Part shown: positions 35,990 to 47,393 of the stretch, piece by piece
How the letters are laid out: each line of letters begins with the position of its first letter
Numbering within the stretch: position 1 is the first letter of the stretch
Source: Stenopsyche tienmushanensis
Lineage: Eukaryota > Arthropoda > Insecta > Trichoptera > Stenopsychidae
Reading direction: 5' to 3'
NCBI GenBank assembly: GCA_008973525.1
Contig: WACJ01000042.1
Location: 62,001 to 126,000, forward strand
DNA length: 64,000 nucleotides
Notes under the pieces: model-generated
Told to the model about the DNA's origin: nothing
Seen by the model: only the letters and a program-made list of their open reading frames with translations
Databases searched by the model: none
Position numbers and translations under genes: made by a program

Positions 35990-36350
35990 TTTTTTGAATT
36001 CAAATTGTATGAGGATAATTCTGAACAATTTGTAAGCATGTAAAAAATGATCATCGTTAAATTTTGGGTGGCAGAATTTAAACAAGGCCGTACGAACTGC
36101 CATGACGAATATCGCATTGATGGATCAAATGAGGCGAATGTGTGAGCTAGCAAGCATGGTAAGTATTTCAAAAAGTGCTTTTTCTGTGAAAATTTGGATA
36201 TGAAAAAGCTGTGCGCAAGATGGGTGCCGCGTTTGCTCACAATGAAACAAAAACAGCATCATTTCAATCGAGTGTTTGGCGATGTTTCACAGCAATAATT
36301 CTAAGTTTTTGCATCTATTCATAGCCATGGATGAAACACGAGAACGCTCC
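35990..36350 (+). pseudogene. Mariner remnant of a third, distinct lineage
   Basis: Translated in shifting frames: a WVAEFKQGRTNCHDEYRI-like segment (about 36,065-36,120), DMKKLCARWVPRLLTMKQKQ (about 36,207-36,265) and a MDET block near 36,328 with the first catalytic Asp. KLCARWVPRLLT is typical of mariner transposases. DNA identity to the other mariner copies here is low, so it is a separate lineage. Broken and truncated. Confidence 0.7.
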
Positions 36351-36353
36351 TCT

Positions 36354-37250
36354 GTCTCGAGCTATTTACTGGTCAACTTTTATTTAGGATTATGCCAGTC
36401 CGTTCACAAGTTTCAAAACCGAATGTAAATATCCATATTCGCGAGGACACGTTCATTCTCAACTTCGAATGGCAACTTACTCTCTGATCACGAAGGCAAA
36501 ACTAGCTAGTCTGTGTGCCGAAGCGGTCCGCTTTTTGGACCGCCGTCTTAACGAATGAGTGCCTCACGATTGGATGTCATGTCCGAATTTGTCCACAAGA
36601 CATGGTCTGCCTTCATTAACAAATCTCCGCATAGACACTCCGATCGGGGAAAGTCCAAATCTGAAAAACGATGCCCTATCTAATACCTTGTGAGGAACCG
36701 GGACGTCCAGTAATCCAGAACAACCCAGCGATATTACGAACGATACGACGAACAATATAGGCAATTTCTATTGGAAAGCGATAAAGAAACATGGTGACCC
36801 TCCACTGACCCGAGCTATTTATTGCTCCCACTATTCGGAACCAAGTCAGCCCGCTCAATAAAAGTGCACACCGAGTTGCAAAACCTGAATTTAATGTCCA
36901 TGTCAGCGAGGATATGCTTATTCTCAGCTTCGAGTGATATATTTTGTAATTAAAACTAAAAAAAAACTAGTTAAGATATAAACATGTATATTGTTCATTA
37001 AAACTAGATCAAATAAATAACTAAAATAGATAAATACAAAGGTTTTGTAGGTGAAGGGAAGTCTAGTCTCGCTCGCGAAAATCCCACATGCCTAAAGGCC
37101 CTAGAAGAGGACGGAGTGGCCACACGTTCTGTGTGTCCAACCGGTCCACTTCTCGGATCGCTGATACGACGAATAAACGCAGCGCGATCGGACGCTATGC
37201 TCGAACATGTCACAGAATATGGTCTGCGTCCATGAATGGATCTCCGCAAT
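36354..37250 (+). repeat. Dispersed repeat H, two tandemly arranged related units
   Basis: CGAGCTATTTACTGG (36,359) and CGAGCTATTTATTGC (36,813) start two related stretches, each leading to a GCGAGGA-AC/TG-TTATTCTCA-CTTCGA block (36,450; 36,915). A second shared block, GTGTGTCC/GAA-CGGTCC to GGTCTGC-TTCAT-AA-ATCTCCGCA, occurs at 36,510-36,630 and 37,130-37,248. Class unknown; part matches bases 109-184. Confidence 0.55.
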
Positions 37251-37329
37251 CCAAATCTAAAGATTGAAAACTTAAACCGCCCGTGCCTCGCAGGGCACTT
37301 TCAGGGAACAACCGTCAAAACAATAGACT

Positions 37330-37945
37330 GAACCCATTTTTTTAATGTTTTCTTTATTAGATTAGGTACTTCTGGCATTGCCTTTGTAGGTAACAAATTG
37401 CACATCTCCACAAAGAAATAATGCTGATAAAACGGTTCATTTTAACGTCCATTGCGAACCATTATTTGACCACACTTTGATGATATTCAAATCCACCATT
37501 AGAACATTTCATCCACGATGAAAATTCCCGTTGAAAATTATGCTGTGGATTTTATGGCGCTATAATTCCGAATCTGTGTACGACTGTATGATTGATTAAT
37601 TTTTTTTTCAGCATCCATATGCACAAATTCAGAGCATTGTGAGCAAAAATCGATTCGTGCATGGCTGTAAACGCGTTCCATTGTCCATTATTGAGGTCCT
37701 GAATAGATTTCTCATGTTCCCGTCAAACATAGCCGTGATTCTACGGTTGTTCCCGGCAGATTTTGAATGCATTACATGTCAAATTTGCTCAAATATATTC
37801 ACCACGTATTTTGTACAAGGTATTTTGTTTTAGTAGAAGGTTTCTCTCTCATCCACTGCATAAACGTTATTAAACTTACACTACAAAAAACTTTAAGTAT
37901 TCTTCTTTTAAATTAATATAATCACATCCTTTTTATAATAAAATT
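37330..37945. other. Single-copy intron stretch
   Basis: Moderate GC, no repeat match within the window, no splice-supported exon. Confidence 0.4.
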
Positions 37946-37995
37946 CATTTCAGGGCACACATTTCAAATAAGGAAGTTTACCTGTCGCATAAATT
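37870..37995 (-). repeat. Family E fragment, one end, inverted
   Basis: CACATTTCAAATAAGGAAGT and TTACCTGTCGC form the inverted terminal region; the inner part corresponds to 31,300-31,420. Confidence 0.6.
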
Positions 37996-38389
37996 TGTAC
38001 TATATATAACGGTTATATTGTATTTAAATATATATTCTCAAACATATTCATCCGAAATCGCAAAATATTTGTATATAGATCGTGCAATTTTTTAATATTG
38101 TTATTAAATTATCTCAATTTCCACACCCTTAAGGGATGGATGGAAGCCTTAAATTTTCCACGTATCATATCCAAATTTTGGAATATCGTGTTTCGTTCAA
38201 ATTTATGTAAAGCACTTGAACGCTTGTTGTGTTTAGTTATCTCCGATGAATAATATTTTGTTTTTGTGCAAAGAAAAACACTGTCAATATGAGGGGGTCT
38301 TACTTGATAAAATATGAAAATGTTTAGCAAAGATGACTATCGCTAACTCATCACTCTCCGGTTACAATTCCATCAATCTACCCCGACAT

Positions 38390-38965
38390 CACAATGCACC
38401 ACTCCACATTTTTAACACAATAATTTTTTCAGCCCCCCCGGGGTGAAAAGCGTCGCATTTATCCCTCGGCAGAAAAAGGTTTCATTTGGATTATCGCCAG
38501 GATCTCGAAGAAAGGCCCCGGCCCCGGGGAGACGCAGAAGGTTGTCTTGTGAAGTTCACAATAAATTCCAACCTCACTTCATAAATGTAGAAAGTATTCC
38601 GGGGACGGTGCTGATCCTCCGCATGCCATTTCGCCGTATCCCTGACCAGGATTTGTTATTATTTCCGGAATACGGTCCGGGGAAGATACAAGATGTATCC
38701 GAGGGCTCAAGTGCCAATATGATCCCGGCGAGCGTTTGATAAATACAATAAATGGGACCCATATGTCACTCATCAGATTTATATAAGGCAGATAGAAAGC
38801 ATTTCGTGCCGTTCTTATGGAAACTGGGGATAAGGATTACGTCTCGGCGCCTTTTGGAACTCTGGGATGCTGCAATCGATCTTGCTTATCGTTACAATGT
38901 GTTGGAATTGCGCGACCATATGCGACAGATTGACAGACTTACACACTTTTAAATCGGCAGGAATA
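38390..38965. other. GC-richer single-copy stretch
   Basis: Contains GGCCCCGGCCCCGGGGAGAC-like sequence and an open frame of 98 codons (38443-38739, plus) without known relatives; overlapping minus-strand frames also stay open, which argues for composition rather than coding. No splice-site support was established. Confidence 0.4.
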
Positions 38966-39924
38966 AATTCAACATTACTTAAGTTTTATTGCCAAATATT
39001 TGGCGTTTTTGGCGACATTCCATATAGAAAAATCAATTTCGATTTGAAATATGCATGAAATTCTAATAAATGATAAAAGCTCAGGCGGGCAGAGCTTTTC
39101 AAATCTCAATAGAATAGCATAGGAAGAAATTATGCTAGAATTTTGCAGAATGTATAAAATTTAAAGTATAAAACGACCATCGGAAAGTAGTTGAGTTAAA
39201 TCTCTGCAGTCTGAAAAATTCGATGGAAGTTTTGAATATTTAAATTTTTCTACTGTCCCTAAAGCTTCCTTCGTGTCTTCTGGGGATATAATCCCGATAA
39301 ATCATCGCTTTATCTACATTTTGTTACATTAAACGATGGTACATCTTAGATGCTATCCAAAATATTAATTTCTGAGCTCTTTAGGACAACATTAAACCTT
39401 GCAAGAATCGAAAATATCAAATATCCAAACTAAATACTCAACATGAAATCGTAATTTAATCACGTATTCCACTTGAAATAATGAAATAATCTGTTTGTGC
39501 TTCCATGAGAATGCTCATATAAGGGTGTAAAATTTTGCCAAATCCACTTTATTTTTATTTGAATTCAGACTTCTAACATTCAGACTCAATACTAACTAGG
39601 TATAAAATATGGTTTCATCTGTATTTAGTTTTGTGATTAAGTGGTTGAATTTATAGCTTGAACCTCTTAGGTTCAAATATGCTTAAACTCACCTTGTTTA
39701 GCAATCATATTTTATATAATATAATACATATATACCATAAAAATCGTGTAAAATATACTAGATGATGATTCAATGGTTAATTAATATATAAAATCATAAA
39801 AAAATATTTATTTATATTTAAAATTAGGTTATTAGTTCCAGTTTAAAAACATACTGAACTGTGCCTCATCCGCACGTGAGGCCAATACATATTATAGATA
39901 GTTTTATGACATTTTGCATATTTT

Positions 39925-40155
39925 TACATTTTATTTTAAATTGAGTTAAACATAGATGCTATATGGGATGCTACACCACTTATCGCTTACACAAATCCAA
40001 TCTCTCAGGACCGCGCAGCGTAATTAAAACTTGTATATAATAAATTAACCTTAACACTGTTGATATTGTTGAGCCCCATAAAAGCATTTCGTAATAGAGA
40101 GTTTTAAGTATATAATTGATGTATGTGGTTTTCTAGTATAGACAAACCTTCTATA
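39925..40155 (-). mobile_element. PBM-1 fragment, inverted
   Basis: AAATTGAGTTAAACATAGAT, CACCACTTATCGC, CAGGACCGCGCAGCGTAATT, AACCTTAACACTGTTGATAT and TGATGTATGTGGTTTTCTA. Both ends are worn. Confidence 0.65.
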
Positions 40156-40229
40156 GCGTTCACTTCTATAAAGTGTTAACACTTTTGTAAAGTGTGTAAT
40201 TTATAATTTTCGCTGCTGCAAAGGTGGAC

Positions 40230-40930
40230 TCAATAAGTTCACTTTTCTGTCCGTTGCAGCGTTTAACAAGCTTTATATGAAGTTTGTATATCAATAAATG
40301 AACCTTAACACGTTTGATAGCACACAATATTCGTTCATTTTTCGGAATATTTCTTAATGTTCAACTTATATAATGCTTATATAGCATATGCTTTCTATTG
40401 TACAGCTATTATATAAAATAAAAGGACAGGGTTCCTGTGCAAGTCTGCCAGTTTACTCTTGAAGGAGTAGATTTTGCAACGAAGTGGTGATACTCGGCTA
40501 ATGACGCCTACTCCATGAACAGTCAAGAGGGAATAACAAAATTGGTCGACGATAAGAATGATGCGAATATCTTAATTATCAAAACAAACGCCTGTTCTCA
40601 AGACAACACGAAATCGAGCTTCGACTTCAAGACACTAATTCTGTTCTTAAACCTTGTTCATAACAAAGTGATAAAGTGAATTGTGCGCAGTATGAAGTGC
40701 TTTTTGAAAAATATAGTATTGTAATTTGTGTATATTTACATTTATATTTTTATTATCATACAATTTTTATTTTGATTTTACATAATGGTTTTAAATAATG
40801 CCGCATCTCGTTCTGCGCTGAATTTCCATCGAGCATTTAAACGTGTATGGGTGCCTTTATAGCACGACCTTGTTACCGATATACGAGTATATGATGGGAC
40901 GCAAGACAGCCGTCTCTTTCTCCGATTCAC
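40230..40930 (-). mobile_element. PBM-1L copy, ends worn
   Basis: Blocks AGTTCACTTTTCTGTCCGTT, AACCTTAACACGTTTGATAG, AAAATAAAAGGACAGGGTTC, GGTGATACTCGGCTAATGAC and AAAACAAACGCCTGTTCTCA, then GTGTATGGGTGCCTTTATAG and TATGATGGGACGCAAGACAG. The inner small open frame is frameshifted. Confidence 0.7.
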
Positions 40931-40939
40931 AAATTTCTT

Positions 40940-42720
40940 TCAAATGTTCTTTCAGTGTCATCAAGATTTGCCGTCAAAAATATGATTTTTTTCAATTAAT
41001 TAAAATTGAAAATATGGCAAAAATTTGTTTCTGAAGTCTGAAATAATTCAAAGAGATTCCAGTTTTTGCATAATTTATGGATTCATGCACAAAATTTGAG
41101 TTTTTTTTTAAGGGGGCACGTTCCAAAATGTCGTTATTTATTTATGAAAATGTAGAACGGAGTTGATCCTTTAGAAATCGTAATAAAATTTCGCGAGAAT
41201 AACTTGTGAAAGTTGGATGAAATTAACATGGCACGTGATTCTGGAGCGGATTCGGCTGAAAGGACACACAACTAAATTATATTATACAGCGTACGAACTA
41301 AGGACTCTTTTAAAAGTGAATTCACATCCAGCACGCACAATAATCGTATTTCACAATGAAAATTGGCCCTGAACATTATTCATGGTAATACTATACAAGT
41401 GGAGGAGGCTCAGGGATTGAGAAAAGATTTATGAAGAAACATACGTCCTCTTTAACTTTCGGTCTCATTTTTTTATTCAATTGCTCCCCAAAACGAATCT
41501 GAACTTTTAGATGAAAGAAGTCCTGAAAAGAGACAGATTGTCTTTATCATCATGCTTAATAAAATTATAGGTATCTTTGAGAAAATCCAAAATGCCATAA
41601 TGCCCTCTTAGAACATATTTACATCAGAAATTATTTGAGTCAATTTTAAGCTAGAGTTGGAGTTCGATCTTTGATCAGTTAGTATCCATCAAAATCAAAG
41701 CCAATTAAGTTTGGAAACCGACCAACGGTCTTGGCCGTGGAATGGTCTGATCTTCCCGCGGCCAGCTTTTCTTTTACTTTACAATTACAAATCAATAACT
41801 CAAATAATGATATGCTTGAATTTTTTAGTCATCTCATTTTTTAGATGTTACAACGAACCACATTAATAGCTTTAAATAAAAAACGTAAAGTCTGCATGAA
41901 ATTAAAGCTTTAGTATCCTTAGTATATATATAAATATTATTCAGTATCCTTCAGCATTATTTGCATGACACAATTGATGTAACTTTCTGCTAATGTGAAG
42001 AATTTCAGCAATGTTAATTACTCAGCATGTGGCAGTGAGTTTTCAGTACTTCCACACGGCAAGGTTTGCTAATACTCCGTATGCTGCGGCTTTCGAAACA
42101 ATTAAGCAAAGCACGACCTGAATTGTCCGAAATTCAAACTACCAACTCGAGGAATGCCCTTTTGTGGGAGCTTTTAACGACTCCGGGAAAAAAATAAAAA
42201 CGTCCAAAAAAATACGTCTTCTCCAACAATCGCCCCCCAATAAAGCCATTTTAATGGATAAAGAATGTACTGAATGACACGGGAACTTATGGTCGGCATA
42301 ATGGGAACATACGGGATTCGGGGCACACCACTGTGTCGCAACGTCAAACTTTTGTCGTCGAATGAAAAGGGAGCAAAAGACGAAATGAAATATGGCTCGT
42401 AAATATTGATGGGAAAAAGTGAAAAGGGTGCGATGTGAAATTGGACTATTTTTCATGGGATCGCTTATGCACACTTATCGGTCAGGGATTACAAATTTAT
42501 GCGAATTATGATTTTTTTTAAAAGATTAATTCGTTTAACATTTGGACATATATCGTAGCCTATAGTTTGATTACTCGTCGACATAAAAGTTTAACACATT
42601 CCATCTGGAATACGCACAGCCTCCAGACTAATTGGAGGTATCGTCATCGGATATTTAAATACTAGTTCAATTAACACTATCAATGTGACTGATAAAATTG
42701 AGACACAGACTAAAACTAGC
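40940..42720. other. Intron stretch, part single copy
   Basis: 42,060-42,490 is of moderate GC; its 111-codon open frame (42139-42474, minus) has no known relative. A family D scrap lies at 41,705-41,770. Otherwise AT-rich. Confidence 0.4.
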
Positions 42721-42724
42721 CAAA

Positions 42725-43105
42725 CTCCCGATTCCTCGACAAATGATTTATTTCCGTCGCTGCAGACGAATACTTATATAATATAATACTCTGATGTGAT
42801 TCGTAATCATATTACGGAGCAATACAAAAATTTTGAACCCCGTATCTATTATATTTCATATCGATATTCCCATTATTAGAGTCGATGTGTAGTAAATACA
42901 TCACCGGTAGGGAAAGGTTATATTAATAACAATTTGAAAAATATATATGTACTGTGTATATGTATACATAGATCAGACAATCACTGCCCCCAGACGTCGC
43001 CTAAGCTCGCCAATTAGTAGTTACGCCACTTTTTCCGTGCATCCAGATTTCGGTGGGAATTTCTCGATTTAGTAGCTTTCATCGTGCTGGTGAGACTACT
43101 TATTA
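42725..43105 (-). repeat. Repeat G copy, inverted relative to 26.9 kb
   Basis: TTTATTTCCGTCGCTGCAGA, CGATATTCCCATTATTAGAG, TCGATGTGTAGTAAATACAT and ACCGGTAGGGAAAGGTTATA, then GCATCCAGATTTCGGTGGGA and TTTAGTAGCTTTCATCGTGC. Collinear, inverted, with 26,897-27,230. Confidence 0.7.
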
Positions 43106-43109
43106 GTTA

Positions 43110-44079
43110 AAAAGTTTTTTTTTCAAATATTGCGATGCGACAAAAGGTTATAATATGTGTAGCCCGACGGGAATGAGTTAAATAATGCCAATAAATTTAC
43201 ATATTTTAAAAATGAAGCCTGAGAACTTATTCCGAAAATAGGAAGCCTAAATCTGTTTGTTTGTGTTTATATGTGTTATATATAAACACATATCAGGCTT
43301 ATGAAGCATTCCCACGGAAGCAGAAACGACAAACGAGCAGATTAATAACGCATAAATTGATACGAAATTATTCTGTCATATGGAAATATACATTCGAATA
43401 AAAATAATGTGGAATGTTTCCGGCTTATTCCTTTTGGGACGCCCAAGATTTGAATATTTTTTAGATTTTGCATTTTTTTTTGGACATTCCCAATATGGAG
43501 TACTATTTTAAACATCCATCAAAAACATTTTGTGTTTCCCCATATGCGAAGAAAGTGTGCGATTCATTTTCGTGACCTGAATTTGAACAGCTGACTCCAC
43601 ATGAGCCCGAAAAAAGGTGGCAGTCGTAGGGGAGAAAGGTCAGATAAATAATCTGGATGTGGCGAAAACTAGACTGTCGTTTCATTCTCGACATATTCAG
43701 GAGATATTTTTGACTCTATATCCATAGTCTATGATGTTTTTCTATTTTATTTATTAACCAGAAAGAGAATCGATAGGAAGAAGAAAGTGCATATTCCTAT
43801 TTATTCATATTTTAATATTTTTTCATAATAAGAGAGTGAAAAATGGATACCAAATTATCATGAAAATGCAGTTACAAGATAATACATATTATATACTGAT
43901 GATTAATCTACAATACTATTAATATTATTTTAAGGGTGAATAAACATATACTGACGACTTTTATATGCAGCCCCCTTTTAATGAACCAAACATTCGATTT
44001 CAAGACTTCTTAATGTTTTAAAAACGTATAATTTATATAGACACACAGAATAAGCATGAAAATTAATTTTAAAAAATAC
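43110..44079. other. Intron sequence just downstream of exon A
   Basis: Mostly AT-rich; contains a near-perfect inverted repeat at about 43,263-43,288 around TGTTTATATGTGTTATATAT. No repeat family recognised. Confidence 0.4.
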
Positions 44080-44229
44080 CTGTAGTAGTTGAGGACCTGT
44101 GCAAAAACACCCGGATGCCTATCAAAGAAGTATTCGTTAAGAATGGGGTCGTAATTAGCTAAGGCTTCGGTAAGACGTGAGAGCCTCGTAGCAGGAATCT
44201 TCTTCAGCGTGGCCTTATAAGTCTCATAT
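44080..44229 (-). CDS. Shaw: Exon A of a Shaw-type (Kv3) voltage-gated K+ channel gene, first half of the T1 domain
   Basis: Partial CDS, internal exon, 150 bases. On the minus strand a pyrimidine-rich TTTTATTTTTGCAG acceptor (AG at 44231-44230) precedes 1 + 49 codons + 2 bases, followed by a donor ACAG|GTATTT (GT at 44079-44078). The 49 residues begin [20 protein letters not shown] and end [12 protein letters not shown]; a [15 protein letters not shown] start and an [12 protein letters not shown] block are hallmarks of the cytoplasmic T1 tetramerisation domain of Shaw/Kv3 channels. In the family this domain selects subunits for assembly of the tetrameric, delayed-rectifier K+ channel in the plasma membrane of neurons. 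The exon starts in the third base of a codon and ends after two bases of an Arg codon, which is completed by exon B. Not seen: the upstream exon that should supply the N-terminus and the VGG motif. Insects have Shaw and a close relative Shawl; this piece cannot separate them. Confidence 0.95.
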
Positions 44230-44795
44230 CTGCAAAAATAAAATAAATACATAAACAATCATTTTGCTAATCATGGCTCTAAAATCTCAACAATTCGATA
44301 AGGGCGCTCGAAATTTCGCTACGTAAATTTTCGAGCCCCCAAACTATACAAATATGGGCTAAGGAAATATAGCTATAAACTCGTGTACCTCTTGCAGGAT
44401 GGATCTTCAAAGTATTCGGCAGTCTCGCAAACCTTTTTTAGGAAAGAATTTCGACACAAGACAGTAATTGGATTTTTTAGCACGGGATTCAAAGTAAAAG
44501 GAAATTTCCTTCATGGAAGGATATCTCATACAGGCGTGCCGCAATATTATCCTTAAAAACGAAAGATGGAACCTTTGATGAACTTCAATAAGCGTCAAAG
44601 TATCTTGGGTATTAAACGTATCGACTGCTATCCAAATACGATGTCGCCTTTCAGGAGTGATGAGAGACGCTTTGGAAGACGGCTGATCCTTTCAAATGAT
44701 AAGATTGAGAGGTCGTTAAAATATATATATAAAAAATTTAATTTCAACCGATCATTCGGCTGAAACGTTTAAACGCCATATTAAATTATTTGGAT
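44230..44795. other. Sequence just upstream of exon A
   Basis: Contains the acceptor tract of exon A at 44,230-44,250. Some open frames of about 65 codons, none recognised. The preceding coding exon was looked for here and was not found. Confidence 0.4.
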
Positions 44796-44800
44796 ATGTA

Positions 44801-45138
44801 CAGGATGCAGCAGGAAAATTACCTTATTTAAAAAATAAATAACACAAACAATATAGAACATATCAATTTAATTATTTATTTATATTATACAAAAATATTT
44901 AAAGTTTTTATTTATAATTTAAATAGTCGCTATTTGCATCATTGCATTGATAAAATTGAGTTTGAAACTTAAAAATATTAAAACTTTAAATTGCATTAAT
45001 GATATAATTTTTAAAATATAATAAATACAAACTTTAAATATTTTTCTATAATATTAAAATATAATTAAAGTAATATTTATTAAATTGTTTATGTTATTTA
45101 TTTTTTTAAATAAAGTAATTTCCCTGCCGCATATTGTA
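44801..45138. mobile_element. Family E inverted-repeat element, 0.34 kb
   Basis: Left end CAGGATGCAGCAGGAAAATT then ACCTTATTTAAAAAATAAAT; right end, inverted, ATATGCGGCAGGGAAATTAC then TTTATTTAAAAAAATAAATA. The inverted repeats are about 45-55 bp and nearly identical. AT-rich core, no coding capacity. It lies about 570 bases upstream of exon A. Confidence 0.8.
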
Positions 45139-45149
45139 TTTTAGCATTA

Positions 45150-46860
45150 TAAATGAATTTTTAATAGAAGCATTACATACAATGCACACAATTATTAATT
45201 AAGATGATTGACCAAATATACAAGTTTGAGAAGCACTGTCATTTGAATGTATAGTGCGGTATTTAATACAAGGAGAGCAGTTAGATAAAGCTCGAAACTA
45301 ATGGAGCTGAACAACTGCGTAAGTTAATTTGAAATAATTGTTTCTCTTTGATACTTGATTTACGATCTTATATTTTACTATCCAGGGGCTAATCTAGGGG
45401 ATGAAATCGATGCCGTATCCCCAAGGAGTCGTACTATTTTTGAACGTCCACAATTAAATGTTCGCAAAGTGGCACGATTAAGATTGTCAGTCATTCGGTA
45501 CCTTTCGAAGGGCGTTAAAGATTTTATTTTTGGTTATAAAGCTGCCTAAATCTTGACAATAACGCCGTCGAAACATATTCCGTAACGACATTTCGCATAA
45601 TGACGCAATTAAACGAAACGGCCGTCATTATGAAAACATGTCTCGAAAGTGTTCGTGACGGGAAATAAAATTACGCATTAATCTTTATTCAACATTAAAA
45701 TTGTTTTTATTTTAGATTACCGTGACTACGTTTTGATACGAAAAATATTTTTAAAAAATCATCTAGTTGTGCAGAGCAATTTATTTAAAGCTAGCATTAA
45801 TCTCGTAGCTACGTGATTAAGAAAACTTGGACAAAAAACGCCAAATTTAGAATGTAGTTTCGTATACTTTTTTGTAAATTTAATGATAAAGTCAGTGAAC
45901 TATAAACTATGGCTCTTGTACCATGAAAATAATGTATTATTTTCAGTAATATCAAGACTTTTTTTATAAAAACGTATAAGATACATTTACAACACCAAAT
46001 GCATTCATATTATATGATTTGAGATTCAACTGTAAATTATCCCACTTGTTGAATAATGGATAATAAAAAACGCCCCTTATAAATAATATATAATATAAAA
46101 AAGGGCAATATCTGGTTGGCTGACATTTGTATGCATAAAAAACACAATAATAATTTATATAAGAAAATATGTGCGCACAAATTTTGAATTGCCATCTTGC
46201 CTTAATCAAGTCTAGAATTTTGAACACGGTTGACATGATATCTCATATTTTAAACAATTGATTTTTTTTTAAATTTAATACAAATCTTTTCTATATAATC
46301 TTTTATCGTCCCTACCAGATTTATATAAAAAAATACATGTTTAACTATTAAAACTGTATAAAATAAGACTAATAATAAAAATGAATTTATTTTAAATAGT
46401 CGCCATTTTGTTAAATATTTTTGTTGTTTCGCTGATGTAGGAGCTATAGCAAATTTTTTTTTAATTAAGAATCTTTTTTATTTTTATATTTCAGATGATT
46501 AAGATGGCTAGAATCGTGTCAATCAGGACACGCCCTAAATTTATACCTTTAGACTAGAATACCCCCTTATAAAAGATCTTGCTTGTGCACGTTTTGATCC
46601 TTCAAAACCAGTGTATAATTTATGTTTCATTTAATTATACTTAAATTTAATATTGCTGATGCATGTAAGCAAAATTTTAAATAAATATGTCTGAGTAAAA
46701 ATAAATTTTAACGTGTTTTTTATATATATATTAAGTTTAAGTGACGAAACGCACAAATCTGTGCGCATAGTATTTAATAGGTTAATGGCACAAAAAGTTG
46801 ATAGTATTATTATTATATTTATATCAAAGTGAAATTCGGATATATTTCGATCTTTCGATT
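45150..46860. other. AT-rich stretch without recognised features
   Basis: No supported exon or repeat. 45,340-45,660 is slightly richer in GC. Confidence 0.4.
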
Positions 46861-46865
46861 GCATA

Positions 46866-47372
46866 CACTTAAACCTTTTTTGTGCGATAGATGCGTTCCG
46901 CGAAAAATCGCACAAAAAAGCTATGATATGCGTTCCATTGATTTTAAAAAACCGCATAACTTTGAAACGGCCGATTTGAAATAAATTATTTAATCAAAAC
47001 CTAAGATATGATGTCAATTATGTTGAAAAAAGTAGTTTCGAGAAAAACTCGTTAAAAGATTTCATTATAATAGGACCGGCTAAGTTGCCGCCTCACTAAA
47101 ATAGCTATAACTTCGTAAGTTGTTGGAATTTTGGAAATTCCATTGGAGAATGTATTTTTAGAAGTCGAAACATTGGAAACAATGCAAAAAAAACAAAACA
47201 ATTTTTATCAAAAATCTAAACCAAAATAAAGGGCGGAGTCGTAATTCAGCGATAGCAGATGCAATATGTTTCAAATTTCAGTTAGTATTGATGATTTATT
47301 TTTTACTTTATCCAAAATATTCCGATACGTACCGCATAACTTCGAAATCGCACAAAAAGAGGTTTGAGTGTA
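46866..47372 (-). mobile_element. Family F inverted-repeat element, about 0.5 kb
   Basis: CACTTAAACCTTTTTTGTGC at the left and, inverted at the right, CTCAAACCTCTTTTTGTGCG. The interior matches 11,917-12,385 inverted (TAAAAATACATTCTCCAAAG complement; GTCGTAATTCAGCGATAGCA). No coding capacity. Confidence 0.75.
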
Positions 47373-47393
47373 TTGTTTTCAAAATCAATGATA

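Larger units (their letters stand above)
7114..44079 (-). other. 37-kb intron between exons A and B of the K+ channel gene
   Basis: 36,966 bases with a GT donor at 44079-44078 and an AG acceptor at 7115-7114. It is a phase-2 intron that interrupts an Arg codon in the middle of the T1 domain. It contains no further exon of this gene that I can recognise; T1 sequence is continuous across the junction, so none is needed. Contents are listed separately: mariner, LINE, LTR and inverted-repeat elements in clusters, with moderate-GC stretches of apparently single-copy DNA between them. Intron status is inferred from matching splice sites, matching phase and protein continuity, not from transcript data. 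Confidence 0.9.

Noticed and set aside
31284..37985. A possible 6.7-kb full-length family E element, since ends at 31.28 and 37.98 kb are inverted
   Set aside because: The interior contains unrelated mariner, LTR and PBM-1 pieces and no transposase, so these are more likely two independent fragments.
38443..38773. Overlapping open frames on both strands in GC-rich DNA
   Set aside because: Open on both strands at once, typical of high-GC non-coding sequence; no known relative.
42139..42474. Open frame of 111 codons, minus strand, near exon A
   Set aside because: It is on the right strand for the channel but does not resemble any channel region, and T1 is already continuous between exons A and B.
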